From: CAUZIB01 sp963663925
Lineage (GTDB): Bacteria > Acidobacteriota > Vicinamibacteria > Vicinamibacterales > UBA8438
Assembly (NCBI GenBank): GCA_965237405.1
Contig: OZ250139.1
Coordinates: 3,596,001-3,660,000 of the forward strand
DNA length: 64,000 bases
Direction of reading: 5' to 3'
Part shown: one piece after another, positions 15,907 through 23,057 of the stretch
How the letters are laid out: each line of letters begins with the position of its first letter
Numbering within the stretch: the stretch's first letter is position 1
Position numbers and translations under genes: made by a program
The notes under the pieces: generated by a model
What the model saw: the letters and a program-made list of their open reading frames with translations, nothing else
What the model was told of the DNA's origin: nothing
Database searches by the model: none

Positions 15907-17769
15907 GTGTCCAAGTTTGACGTGATCGTCATCGGCGCAGGTCACGCAGGTTGTGAGGCTGCTTATGCTGCAGCGCGAATGGGTTTGCACGTTGGGCTGT
16001 GCACTCTGTCGAATGATACGGTCGCCCACATGCCATGCAATCCGGCGGTGGGCGGGACCGCGAAGGGTCATCTCGTGCGTGAAATTGATGCGCTGGGTGG
16101 ACTCATGGGCCAGGCGATTGACGCCACCGGCATTCAATTCAAGCTGCTGAATCGGAGCCGCGGCCCAGCGGTTTGGTCGCCGCGGGCGCAAGCGGACAAG
16201 CGACGCTATGGCGAGTGGATGCGGCACGCACTGGACCGAGAGCCTGGCATCGAATGGATTATCGGTCGGGCGGGGCGTCTAATCGTAAACAACTCGACGG
16301 TCGTCGGCATGGCGCTTGAGGACGACGGGGGTGCTGGCGGCTGCCATCACGATGTGCTCCAAAGCGAGGCTTTAGTCGTAACGACCGGGACCTTTCTGAA
16401 TGGTTTGATTCACATCGGACCCGAGAGACGGGCCGCCGGCCGTTTAGGCGAACGCGCCACCCACGATTTGGCAGATTCACTGAAGTCTTTCGGCTTTAAG
16501 TGGGGTCGCTTGAAGACAGGAACCCCGCCTCGTCTTGATCGGCGGAGCATCAACTTTGAGCGGTTCGAGCCGGCTCCAGGTGATCGTGTACCGGTACCAT
16601 TGTCGTTCATGACCGAGCGGATCGATCGGCAACAGATCATGTGCCATCTCTTGCATACGAACGACCGGGTACATGCGATCGTCCACGCTCACATTCGGGA
16701 CTCGCCACTCTACAACGGGCAGATCAAGGGTATTGGCCCTCGTTACTGTCCGTCGCTCGAAGACAAGGTTATGCGGTTCCCGGCCAAGGAGCGCCATCAG
16801 ATCTTTCTCGAACCGGAGGGCGCCGATGTTAGCGAAATCTACGTCAACGGCTTCTCTATGAGCTTTTCTCGAAATGTTCAGCAACAGCTCGTGCAAGCGT
16901 TGCCGGGTCTTGAGGGCGCGGTCATGTTACGACCTGGCTATGCCGTCGAGTACGACTTTGTTCAACCGACAGAACTGCATCCAACACTCGAGACCAAACG
17001 GATTGAAGGTTTATTCTTAGCAGGACAGCTCAATGGAACGTCAGGCTATGAGGAAGCAGCCGCTCAGGGGCTTCTGGCGGGTGTTAACGCGGCTCGGCGG
17101 GTTCAGCGACGAGCCCCGGTCATCCTAAGGCGCAACGAGGCGTACATGGGTGTCTTGGTCGACGATTTGACGACGAAGGGATGCCTGGAACCCTATCGAA
17201 TCTTCACGTCGAGAGCAGAGTACCGGCTGCTGCTTCGAATCGATAATGCCGACCTGCGCCTGACGGAAACAGGGCGGAGGATCGGGCTCGTTGACGATGT
17301 TCGGTGGAACCGATTCAGGGCGCGGCGGGAACGTTTCGGTCGCAATATGACACGTGTGCGTAAGGCGAGAGTCGTGCTTCCAGGGGGGAAGCGAGTACCA
17401 GCGCCGCAGGCACTGCGACAGCCGGAAGTGCGATTGGAGGCGCTGGTAGCGCAGGGACAGGTCGAGCTTGAAGCCAACACATGGGGAGGAAACGTCGATC
17501 TCGCTTCAGTTGAGACGGAGTTCAAGTATACCGGGTATCTCGAACGACAGGCCGCGGCTGTCGAGAAGGCACGCCGGCAGGAGAATCGACAGATTCCGTG
17601 GGACTTCCAGTATGTTGGCGTCCCGGGACTCTCCCGTGAGATTGTCGAACGGCTCGGAGAAGTGCGGCCCCGAACCCTCGGACAGGCACTTCGCGTGCCC
17701 GGAGTTACACCTGCGGCGGTAGCCGTGATTGGTGCATACGTAAGGCGGCAGGCGCACCAACAGGTGTAA
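15907..17769 (+). CDS. mnmG: tRNA U34 carboxymethylaminomethyltransferase MnmG
   Basis: 620-residue FAD/NADH-dependent enzyme that acts as a complex with MnmE. The N-terminal Rossmann motif VIGAGHAGCEAA binds FAD. Conserved GidA blocks follow: MPCNPAVGGTAKGHLVREIDALGG, TGTFLNGLIHIG, and the C-terminal EKARRQENRQIPWDFQY region with its helical domain. It starts with GTG at 15907, three bases after the mnmE stop, and is followed 24 bp later by rsmG. Confidence 0.97.
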   Translation: MSKFDVIVIGAGHAGCEAAYAAARMGLHVGLCTLSNDTVAHMPCNPAVGGTAKGHLVREIDALGGLMGQAIDATGIQFKLLNRSRGPAVWSPRAQADKRRYGEWMRHALDREPGIEWIIGRAGRLIVNNSTVVGMALEDDGGAGGCHHDVLQSEALVVTTGTFLNGLIHIGPERRAAGRLGERATHDLADSLKSFGFKWGRLKTGTPPRLDRRSINFERFEPAPGDRVPVPLSFMTERIDRQQIMCHLLHTNDRVHAIVHAHIRDSPLYNGQIKGIGPRYCPSLEDKVMRFPAKERHQIFLEPEGADVSEIYVNGFSMSFSRNVQQQLVQALPGLEGAVMLRPGYAVEYDFVQPTELHPTLETKRIEGLFLAGQLNGTSGYEEAAAQGLLAGVNAARRVQRRAPVILRRNEAYMGVLVDDLTTKGCLEPYRIFTSRAEYRLLLRIDNADLRLTETGRRIGLVDDVRWNRFRARRERFGRNMTRVRKARVVLPGGKRVPAPQALRQPEVRLEALVAQGQVELEANTWGGNVDLASVETEFKYTGYLERQAAAVEKARRQENRQIPWDFQYVGVPGLSREIVERLGEVRPRTLGQALRVPGVTPAAVAVIGAYVRRQAHQQV

Positions 17770-17793
17770 GGTGAACGTGTCGCCGGACGTGCT

Positions 17794-18477
17794 GTGTCAA
17801 GACAAGACACCCTTATCAAGAATCGGATTCGTCGACGAGCCAAGCGGGTAGGGCTCATATTGACGGATGTGCAGGTCGAACACCTCTGGGCCTACGTTGA
17901 GCTTCTGAGGCGCTGGAACGAGCGGATGAATCTGACGGCGCTCGACGCTAGGGACAAGGGTCTAGACCGACTACTGATTGAACCTCTCATTGCTTCGACT
18001 CATCTACCTGCCGGACCGGTCCGTGTGGTCGATATTGGGTCAGGAGCGGGGTCACCTGCCATTCCGCTCAGGCTTGGCCGTTCGAACGTTCGCGTACTTA
18101 TGATTGAGGCGAAGGTTCGGCGTGCCGCTTTTCTTCGCGAGGCCTGTCGACATCTGGAGATTGATGATGCCGATGTGGAGACCGCGCGGTACGAATCGTT
18201 GCTGTCACGGGCCGACCTGCACGAAGCTCATGATGTCCTGACACTGCGTGCCGTTCCTATTGAGACACGTATGCTGAATGGACTTCAGGCGTTCGTGCGT
18301 CCAGGAGGACACTTATTTCTGTTTCGAGGGGGAAGTGGTCCCGATGTGCCGGTGGGCCTCCGACCTCCACTGGAATGGCGGGAGACCCATCAGCTCGTTG
18401 ATGTTCTAGGGAGTCGCTTGGTGGTGCTCGAGAAACGAGAGGTCAGCATAAGAATAGCGAATAAAAAACAAAACTAG
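17794..18477 (+). CDS. rsmG: 16S rRNA m7G527 methyltransferase RsmG
   Basis: 227-residue SAM-dependent methyltransferase that modifies G527 of 16S rRNA. The SAM-binding motif is VVDIGSGAGSPAIPL at about residues 78-92, preceded by the family motif RWNERMNLTA. The start is GTG 24 bp after mnmG. The gene ends with UAG and closes the conserved mnmE-mnmG-rsmG block; parA/parB, which often follow directly, are 3.7 kb away, displaced by the accessory island. Confidence 0.93.
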   Translation: MSRQDTLIKNRIRRRAKRVGLILTDVQVEHLWAYVELLRRWNERMNLTALDARDKGLDRLLIEPLIASTHLPAGPVRVVDIGSGAGSPAIPLRLGRSNVRVLMIEAKVRRAAFLREACRHLEIDDADVETARYESLLSRADLHEAHDVLTLRAVPIETRMLNGLQAFVRPGGHLFLFRGGSGPDVPVGLRPPLEWRETHQLVDVLGSRLVVLEKREVSIRIANKKQN

Positions 18478-18812
18478 GTTTCTTTTTGTTCTCTACAAGC
18501 TACGTTGATTGCCACCCGGTATTCTCGTTAACGTGATGGCAGTGTCCACTCATCCACACGCCGCATCCGTGAAGATTCCATTGATTAGCCGCCCAGCAGC
18601 GGCAAATAGCGATTGGTCCCGACACAGGCTAGTACGGCTGCGCGTAGAAGTCCTGCGAGACCAGCCGTCGTGAGCAGGGAATCAATCACCAGCGTCAGAC
18701 TGGTGAGACTGTGCGGTAGGGTCGCGGCATTATAAATTCGGTAATAATATACTTAACTCCCCACCTCGGTGTCGATATCATGACGGTAATTGCCTGGAAT
18801 GACCGGTGTCGC
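18478..18812. other. intergenic region without a supported gene
   Basis: 335 bp between rsmG and the converging unknown gene. The 18720-18760 part is AT-rich and contains TATAAT on the minus strand (18729-18734). A 34-residue hydrophobic reading frame on the minus strand (18585-18689, GTG start, ends YLPLLGG) has ordinary-looking codons but no ribosome binding site, so I do not call it a gene. It may be a remnant. Confidence 0.4.
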
Positions 18813-19187
18813 TTACTTGGCGTTTTCTACCTTATCGATCATTGGGATGGCTTCTACGTAGGCACGAACCGCATCGTTGAGGGCTCTTCCTACGATTGCA
18901 TCATCAGCCTCAGTGACGTCCAGAAGGGCTATCAGTATCGGCCGTACATGCGCCTCAACGGATGCAGCCGTATCGTCAGGCAGTGCCTGACCGGCCCATC
19001 GGCTGGCGATCTTCTCTGTAATCGTGGCGATGGTGTATGGGATAGCCGGGTGCGTGACTTCGCCTGAATAGACCAGATCGAAGCCGAGCCGCGTTATATG
19101 CTGGAGGTCGTGAAGGTAGAAACTCTCTCGCTTCTGGAGGGCTGCGCGGATTTCGTCGTAAGACAATCGTCCGACTCGCTGATGCAT
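18813..19187 (-). CDS. unknown protein downstream of pyrE
   Basis: 124-residue protein of unknown function, starting MHQRVGRLSYDEIRAALQ and apparently helical and soluble; no signal peptide or transmembrane segment is visible. The composition is protein-like throughout. Its start lies 94 nt inside the pyrE reading frame, an unusually long same-strand overlap. pyrE homologues usually end near the point where this gene begins, so the overlap may reflect a pyrE C-terminal extension. Whether it belongs to pyrimidine metabolism cannot be said. Confidence 0.5.
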   Translation of the reverse strand: MHQRVGRLSYDEIRAALQKRESFYLHDLQHITRLGFDLVYSGEVTHPAIPYTIATITEKIASRWAGQALPDDTAASVEAHVRPILIALLDVTEADDAIVGRALNDAVRAYVEAIPMIDKVENAK

Positions 19188-19750
19188 GGGAAGTCCTCGC
19201 GAGTATACAGCGGGTAGTAGTGAGGGACCCTCGCGCGGATGTTGGCTGCACCGTCTTCCTCCAGCCGGTCCACCAGGGCGATGACTGCTATGACCTTACA
19301 ACCAACTTTCTCGGCCGCATCAATCGCCTCGATAGCGGAGGCTCCGGTTGTGACAACATCATCGACCACCACGACACGAGTCCCACGGCGTGGAACGTTC
19401 TCGACGAGTTGCTTCGTGCCATGCTCCTTCACCTTGTCACGAACGTAGAACCCTTCAAGTTTTTGTTCTCTGGCGTGTGCCCGTAGCATCATGGCACCCA
19501 CGATGGGGTCTGCACCCAGTGTTCGCCCTCCAACAGCATCCACCGGCGGTTCGGGTAGGAGAGCCAGCTTGTCGAGAAAAGCATCGCCGACGAGCGGTGC
19601 GCCGTCGGAGCTGAGCGTGACAAGCTTACAGTCGAAGTAAAAATTGGACTCCCGGCCTGTGCTGAGGGTTACTCGACACGGTGTATCCAAAGCTCGTCCG
19701 TCGAGCAATGTCCAGAGAGTATCCTTTACCGGCACGGTCTCAGGTCGCAA
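19094..19750 (-). CDS. pyrE: orotate phosphoribosyltransferase
   Basis: 218-residue enzyme converting orotate and PRPP to OMP in pyrimidine synthesis. The PRPP-binding motif is RVVVVDDVVTTGASAIEA, and upstream lie STGRESNFYFDCKLV and the flexible-loop lysines YVRDKVKEHGTKQLV. The start is TTG with AAGAGG 8 nt upstream. The family fold ends around YPLYTREDFP; the last 30 residues are serine/threonine-rich and overlap the next gene, so they look like an unusual extension. A ribbon-helix-helix gene sits 53 bp upstream on the same strand. Confidence 0.9.
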   Translation of the reverse strand: MRPETVPVKDTLWTLLDGRALDTPCRVTLSTGRESNFYFDCKLVTLSSDGAPLVGDAFLDKLALLPEPPVDAVGGRTLGADPIVGAMMLRAHAREQKLEGFYVRDKVKEHGTKQLVENVPRRGTRVVVVDDVVTTGASAIEAIDAAEKVGCKVIAVIALVDRLEEDGAANIRARVPHYYPLYTREDFPCISESDDCLTTKSAQPSRSERVSTFTTSSI

Positions 19751-19803
19751 AATTAAAACCTCTTATTCTACCCACTTTAGACCCAACTAGTCACTCAGAA
19801 AGT

Positions 19804-20016
19804 TCATTTCTTGAACTCTGCATACTCACGCTTCTGCTGCTCCACCTTTTCGCGGTTCTCGTGAAGCCAAGTCTGGACTATCCACTTGATGACTTCAGGG
19901 CGAGTCCGTGCGTACGCACCGACCATTCCGTCTAATTGGTGCAGAATAAAATTGGGGAAAGTGACGAATTCCCGGTCTGTATCCGGCTTTCCGGATGTCT
20001 TCTGCTTCTTCACCAT
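19804..20016 (-). CDS. small ribbon-helix-helix-like DNA-binding protein
   Basis: 70-residue basic protein (from ATG 20014-20016, MVKKQKTSGKPDTDRE). The pattern REFVTFPNFILHQLDGM, then GAYARTRPEVIKWIVQTWLHENRE, resembles the strand and two helices of CopG/Arc-type ribbon-helix-helix repressors. No ribosome binding site is seen. A promoter (TTGTCT, 17 bp, TATATA) overlapped by an inverted repeat lies directly upstream, as expected for an autorepressor. An in-frame GTG at 20049 falls inside that repeat and is rejected. It may be co-transcribed with pyrE. Function beyond likely DNA binding is unknown. Confidence 0.6.
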   Translation of the reverse strand: MVKKQKTSGKPDTDREFVTFPNFILHQLDGMVGAYARTRPEVIKWIVQTWLHENREKVEQQKREYAEFKK

Positions 20017-20018
20017 AC

Positions 20019-20062
20019 GATCTGTGTAGTAGCTATATAGCAGCTTCACAGATCATAGACAA
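20019..20062 (-). promoter_or_regulatory. promoter with overlapping operator-like palindromes
   Basis: On the minus strand, TTGTCT (20057-20062) and TATATA (20034-20039) are 17 bp apart. Perfect arms GATCTGTG (20019-20026) and CACAGATC (20047-20054) bracket the -10, which itself lies in the palindrome GCTATATAGC (20032-20041). Transcription would start about 10 nt before the ribbon-helix-helix gene ATG, leaving a very short leader. The layout fits negative autoregulation by that protein, which is an inference. Confidence 0.6.
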
Positions 20063-20088
20063 GGAAAAACCGGGTTAGAATTGGAAGG

Positions 20089-20173
20089 TGCGGGCGGTGG
20101 GAGTCGAACCCACAAGCCCTGGCTAGGCGGCGGCGTTAGAGGCCGCTGTGTTTTACCGTTTCACCACGCCCGC
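20089..20173 (-). tRNA. class II tRNA with anticodon CUA (amber-reading, Leu-like)
   Basis: An 85-nt cloverleaf folds completely: acceptor GCGGGCG/CGCCCGC, D-arm GTG/CAC with GG in the loop, anticodon stem GCGGC/GCCGC with loop CTCTAAC, a 16-nt variable region able to form GCCT/GGGC, and T-arm GTGGG/CCCAC with loop TTCGACT. The discriminator is A; CCA is not encoded. The seven-base loop places CUA at 34-36, which pairs with UAG. The acceptor, D-arm and A73 resemble bacterial tRNA-Leu, and LeuRS generally does not read the anticodon. It differs from tRNA-Pyl (short variable loop) and tRNA-Sec (UCA, 8-bp acceptor). Confidence 0.85.
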
Positions 20174-20183
20174 ATAGAGGCAC

Positions 20184-20212
20184 AAAAAAAGGGGTCCCAC
20201 TCGGGACCCCTT
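20184..20212 (-). terminator. intrinsic terminator after the IS companion gene
   Basis: A perfect 10-bp stem AAGGGGTCCC/GGGACCCCTT with a 4-base loop is followed on the minus strand by a run of seven T. It ends transcription coming from the transposase side and lies only about 10 bp before the tRNA 5' end. Confidence 0.85.
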
Positions 20213-20240
20213 GCTGCTTCGCGACGATTGATCACCCGCT

Positions 20241-20414
20241 CTAGGGCTTGCGTTTCTTCTTAGTCTCGCTGTCGTCCTCGCGTTCTCGTTGCTCGTCTAT
20301 CTCGCTCTTTGGCACTTTCAGAAGACGGCCGAGTAGCCCCTTGAACCGCTCGTACGGATCGTCGCCCGGCTGTGGTCGTGGAATGGGCGGCGTCCACGCT
20401 GGGCGTGCTGACAT
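20241..20414 (-). CDS. small companion protein of the ISXO2 transposase
   Basis: 57-residue protein from the ATG at 20412-20414 (MSARPAWTPPIP). It contains FKGLLGRLLKVPKSEIDE, then a charged, lysine-rich tail. Short proteins with an F-x2-L-x7-VPKSE-like motif commonly lie next to IS1595-family transposases; their role is unknown. It follows the transposase by 43 bp on the same strand. A GTG at 20489 would extend it into the transposase, but that part does not look coding. Confidence 0.55.
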   Translation of the reverse strand: MSARPAWTPPIPRPQPGDDPYERFKGLLGRLLKVPKSEIDEQREREDDSETKKKRKP

Positions 20415-20457
20415 CCGGTTTCTTTCGTCTTCCTCGAAACTGGCAGTTCCGTGGCCC

Positions 20458-21411
20458 CTACAAATCTCCCGGCCGTCCGATGAGTTCACTATACGTGACG
20501 CGCCGTCCTTCGACTGAGCCTAGCACGCCAGCGAACCGCTCAGCGTCGGTCTGCTTGCGATGGTTGAATCGATACGCCTGTTCGTCAAGATACCGGAATA
20601 GGTGGAAGGGTTCAACGCTGACGTATGTGCCGGAGAGGGACCGCTTCAGCAGGCTCCAGAAATTCTCCAACCCGTTCGTGTGGACGTTACCACGAGCATA
20701 GCTTTGAGCGTGGTTGATAACCTTGTGCTCGTAGCTGTCGGCAAGACCCTCGTACGAAGGCAGCTCGTCGGTGTAAACGGTCGCTCCAGGCTCGACGGCA
20801 TCCATGACCTCACCCTGGAGGACGTACTTTCGAGGGCGAGGGATAACGGCCGCACGCACAGTTGAGTGCGGCTTGTCCGGACCGTGACGTTCGAGAAGCC
20901 CCAAGACGACGGCCTTGCCGATGGCCCCACGGCCACTTAGCTTGCGCCGACCCTTGTGCATGTTCCTGGCCTTTCCGCCGATGTACGTCTCATCGGCTTC
21001 GACCTCTCCGCCAAGTTTGTCGAACGTCTTGGCCTGCATCGCCTTCCTGATGCGCTGGAGCATGAACCAGCTTGTCTTCTGCGTGACGCCGATGGAGCGG
21101 GCCAGTTCGTAGCTACTAATGCCGTTCTTCGCGTTCGCAATCAGCCAGACGGCCGTCAGCCACTTCGAGAGGCTGATGGGGCTGTCCTCAAAAATAGTGC
21201 CCTTCTTGACGGAGAAGTCTTGATTCTTGCTATGCTCACGGCAACGCCAGGTGCGCTGCTTGGCACGGTATTTAACTTCGATGTTGCCGCAGGTGGGACA
21301 GGCTACGCCGTTAGGCCAGCGCATCTTGACCATCGTCTCGTGGGCAACGTCAGGATTAGCAAAATGAATAACGGCATCTTGCAGTGTTTTTGGGTTGGCT
21401 GCGTCTGACAT
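20458..21411 (-). CDS. IS1595-family (ISXO2-like) transposase
   Basis: 317-residue DDE transposase. An N-terminal zinc ribbon (CPTCGNIEVKYRAKQRTWRC) is followed by KGTIFEDSPISLSKWL and an HTH with VTQKTSWFMLQRIR. The catalytic core follows with EADETYIGGK, YTDELPSYEGL and HTNGLENFWSLLKRSLSGTY, supplying the acidic residues. It appears full length and intact, so it could be active. The strong promoter places the transcription start at about the first base of the ATG, suggesting a leaderless mRNA. Confidence 0.93.
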   Translation of the reverse strand: MSDAANPKTLQDAVIHFANPDVAHETMVKMRWPNGVACPTCGNIEVKYRAKQRTWRCREHSKNQDFSVKKGTIFEDSPISLSKWLTAVWLIANAKNGISSYELARSIGVTQKTSWFMLQRIRKAMQAKTFDKLGGEVEADETYIGGKARNMHKGRRKLSGRGAIGKAVVLGLLERHGPDKPHSTVRAAVIPRPRKYVLQGEVMDAVEPGATVYTDELPSYEGLADSYEHKVINHAQSYARGNVHTNGLENFWSLLKRSLSGTYVSVEPFHLFRYLDEQAYRFNHRKQTDAERFAGVLGSVEGRRVTYSELIGRPGDL

Positions 21412-21417
21412 GACCTA

Positions 21418-21446
21418 ATAATACTGGTATTCCAGTGGGTAGTCAA
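21418..21446 (-). promoter_or_regulatory. strong promoter of the ISXO2 transposase
   Basis: On the minus strand TTGACT (21441-21446) and TATTAT (21418-21423) are 17 bp apart, each one base from consensus. A palindrome ACTGG-4-CCAGT (21423-21436) lies in the spacer and touches the -10. Start of transcription is expected near 21411, the first base of the transposase ATG. Confidence 0.65.
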
Positions 21447-21525
21447 GTATATTATTGCCATAAATTCTGAGAGACGCACTGCGGTCAAAAGTTATCGTAA
21501 TCGTCATCAGGTCTGGATCCAAAGC

Positions 21526-21959
21526 CTAATCAGTGAGTTCCGTGATGGCGACGTGCTTCCCATCGCCTATGAGCACGGCATTCGGGGAGTGTCGGCGGCG
21601 AAGCTGTTTCTTCCCTCGCTCCACATCGCCATAGTCTTGGGGATCCCCACGGTAAAGGCATAGAGGCTGGGCAGGTCGGTAAACGCAATGAGGTTCACCA
21701 AATCTGGCACCTGAACCGTCAGCTCATGAATATCGGGTCCGGTTTCCACAATGGTTCCGTTGACGGCGCTCAACGTAAAGAGCAGCTTTGCGGGTTCGTG
21801 TCCATCCATCGCCGCCACCTGATTGGCGATGTCCTGCAGGGTTGTCTGGCCACAGTCGGAGTCGTCACCGTTGAACAGTTCACGATAGGACACGCCGCTG
21901 CCACGTGTACCCATCGTCGATATGGCATCCTCGCTCTCCTCAGAAAAAACTTCCGCCAC
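21526..21959 (-). pseudogene. frameshifted orphan of unknown function
   Basis: A GTG-started frame of 130 codons (MAEVFSEESEDAIS at the start) runs to RMPCS and a UAG at 21567. At 21584-21587 there is a run of four identical bases; adding one restores a frame that continues as NAVLIGDGKHVAITELTD and stops at 21526. The restored protein would be about 144 residues, soluble, with no recognised motif. Codon choice (many CTG, GTG, GCC, ACC) differs from neighbours. It is either a decayed transferred gene or a real gene with a sequencing deletion. Confidence 0.45.
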
Positions 21960-22130
21960 GGTCCATTCTTTCGTTTAGACTTTCCCACGAGATTCGGCGA
22001 TTGCATCGTTTAGCTCACGAGTCATCCACTCAATCACGGACGAGATTCCAAGAATGCGTCTTTCTCTGGCTCACCCAACAATTTATGAGAATCGCCATCC
22101 TCAAGCGCTCATAAATCAAGTGTTTCGCTG

Positions 22131-22146
22131 TGTTCCACGTGGAACA
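22131..22146. promoter_or_regulatory. parS centromere site
   Basis: The 16-bp perfect palindrome TGTTCCACGTGGAACA matches the bacterial parS consensus recognised by ParB. It lies 52 bp upstream of parA and about 11 kb from the putative origin, as expected for chromosome segregation. Confidence 0.93.
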
Positions 22147-22198
22147 CTGAGGCCAACATTTACGATAAAGACCTAAATAGATAGATTGTTAGACCTAT

Positions 22199-23005
22199 AT
22201 GGGGAAAATCGTTGCCATCGCCAACCAAAAAGGTGGCGTTGGTAAAACAACAACGGCGATTAATCTCGCTGCCTCACTTGCTCTCGCGGATCAAACGGTG
22301 CTGCTTGTCGACATGGATCCGCAAGCGAACTTGACGAGTGGTGTTGGGCTGAAGGGCCAGGCGGCCGCTGCGGGTACGATTTACGACGCGTTGATGAGTC
22401 AAAGCTCGTTCGATCTCAGCGCGTTCGTAATACCGACAGCTGTGTCGGGTCTTTCATTGGTACCTGCGGACCGAAACCTCACGGGTGCCGAAGTGGAGCT
22501 CGTGAATATTCCTAACCGCGAGTCGCGGTTACGTCCTCTAATGGAGCAGGTACGGGAGAGCTATGACTACATCTTTATTGATAGTCCGCCGTCCCTAGGC
22601 TTGCTCACGCTCAATTCGCTAGTCGCAGCGGATAACGTCCTCGTTCCACTTACATGTGAGTATTTCGCACTTGAAGGCGTCGCGGAACTGATGGCAACGC
22701 TCGAACGCGTGCGCGCCACGTTCAACCATGAGCTCACCATCGGTGGGGTCGTGCTGACGATGGCAGACTCCCGAACCAATCTGGGTCAACAAGTTGCCGG
22801 AGAAGTCCGAGCGTTCTTCAAGGGGAAGGTATTCGAGACCGTCATCCCTCGTAACATCAGACTCGGGGAAGCTCCAAGCCATGGCTTGCCGGCGATTCTC
22901 TACGACGTGCGGTCGAAAGGAGCCAAGGCCTACATTGCTCTCGCCCGTGAGGTTCTAATGTCGTCGCTTTGCTCTTCACCCGCAGCGCTGGATTTGGGAC
23001 CATAG
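22199..23005 (+). CDS. parA: chromosome partitioning ATPase ParA/Soj
   Basis: 268-residue deviant Walker-type ATPase that, with ParB and parS, moves replicated origins apart. The deviant Walker A KGGVGKTT is at residues 11-18, DMDPQANLTSG at about 38-48, and Walker B IFIDSPPSLG near 122. It begins at an ATG with no visible ribosome binding site. parS lies just upstream and parB 52 bp downstream. Confidence 0.95.
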   Translation: MGKIVAIANQKGGVGKTTTAINLAASLALADQTVLLVDMDPQANLTSGVGLKGQAAAAGTIYDALMSQSSFDLSAFVIPTAVSGLSLVPADRNLTGAEVELVNIPNRESRLRPLMEQVRESYDYIFIDSPPSLGLLTLNSLVAADNVLVPLTCEYFALEGVAELMATLERVRATFNHELTIGGVVLTMADSRTNLGQQVAGEVRAFFKGKVFETVIPRNIRLGEAPSHGLPAILYDVRSKGAKAYIALAREVLMSSLCSSPAALDLGP

Positions 23006-23057
23006 TGTAGCGACGGGAGTAGGTCAGTGTGTACGGCGACGCAGACGAGGACATACC

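Larger units (their letters stand above)
20184..21446 (-). mobile_element. IS1595/ISXO2-type insertion element
   Basis: A transposase gene with its own promoter, a small companion gene and a terminator form a self-contained unit. I could not find matching terminal inverted repeats or a target duplication, so the given limits are only the promoter and the terminator. It sits between a tRNA and a frameshifted orphan in the island that separates rsmG from parA. Confidence 0.6.

Noticed and set aside
18780..19067. Plus-strand 95-residue frame opposite the unknown gene next to pyrE
   Set aside because: It is antisense to a frame with better codon regularity and the correct operon direction; composition is not protein-like.
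20089..20173. Reading the CUA tRNA as tRNA-Pyl, tRNA-Sec or tRNA-Arg(UCU)
   Set aside because: Pyl tRNA has a short variable loop and a single base between acceptor and D-stem; Sec tRNA needs UCA and a longer acceptor; UCU would break the anticodon stem.
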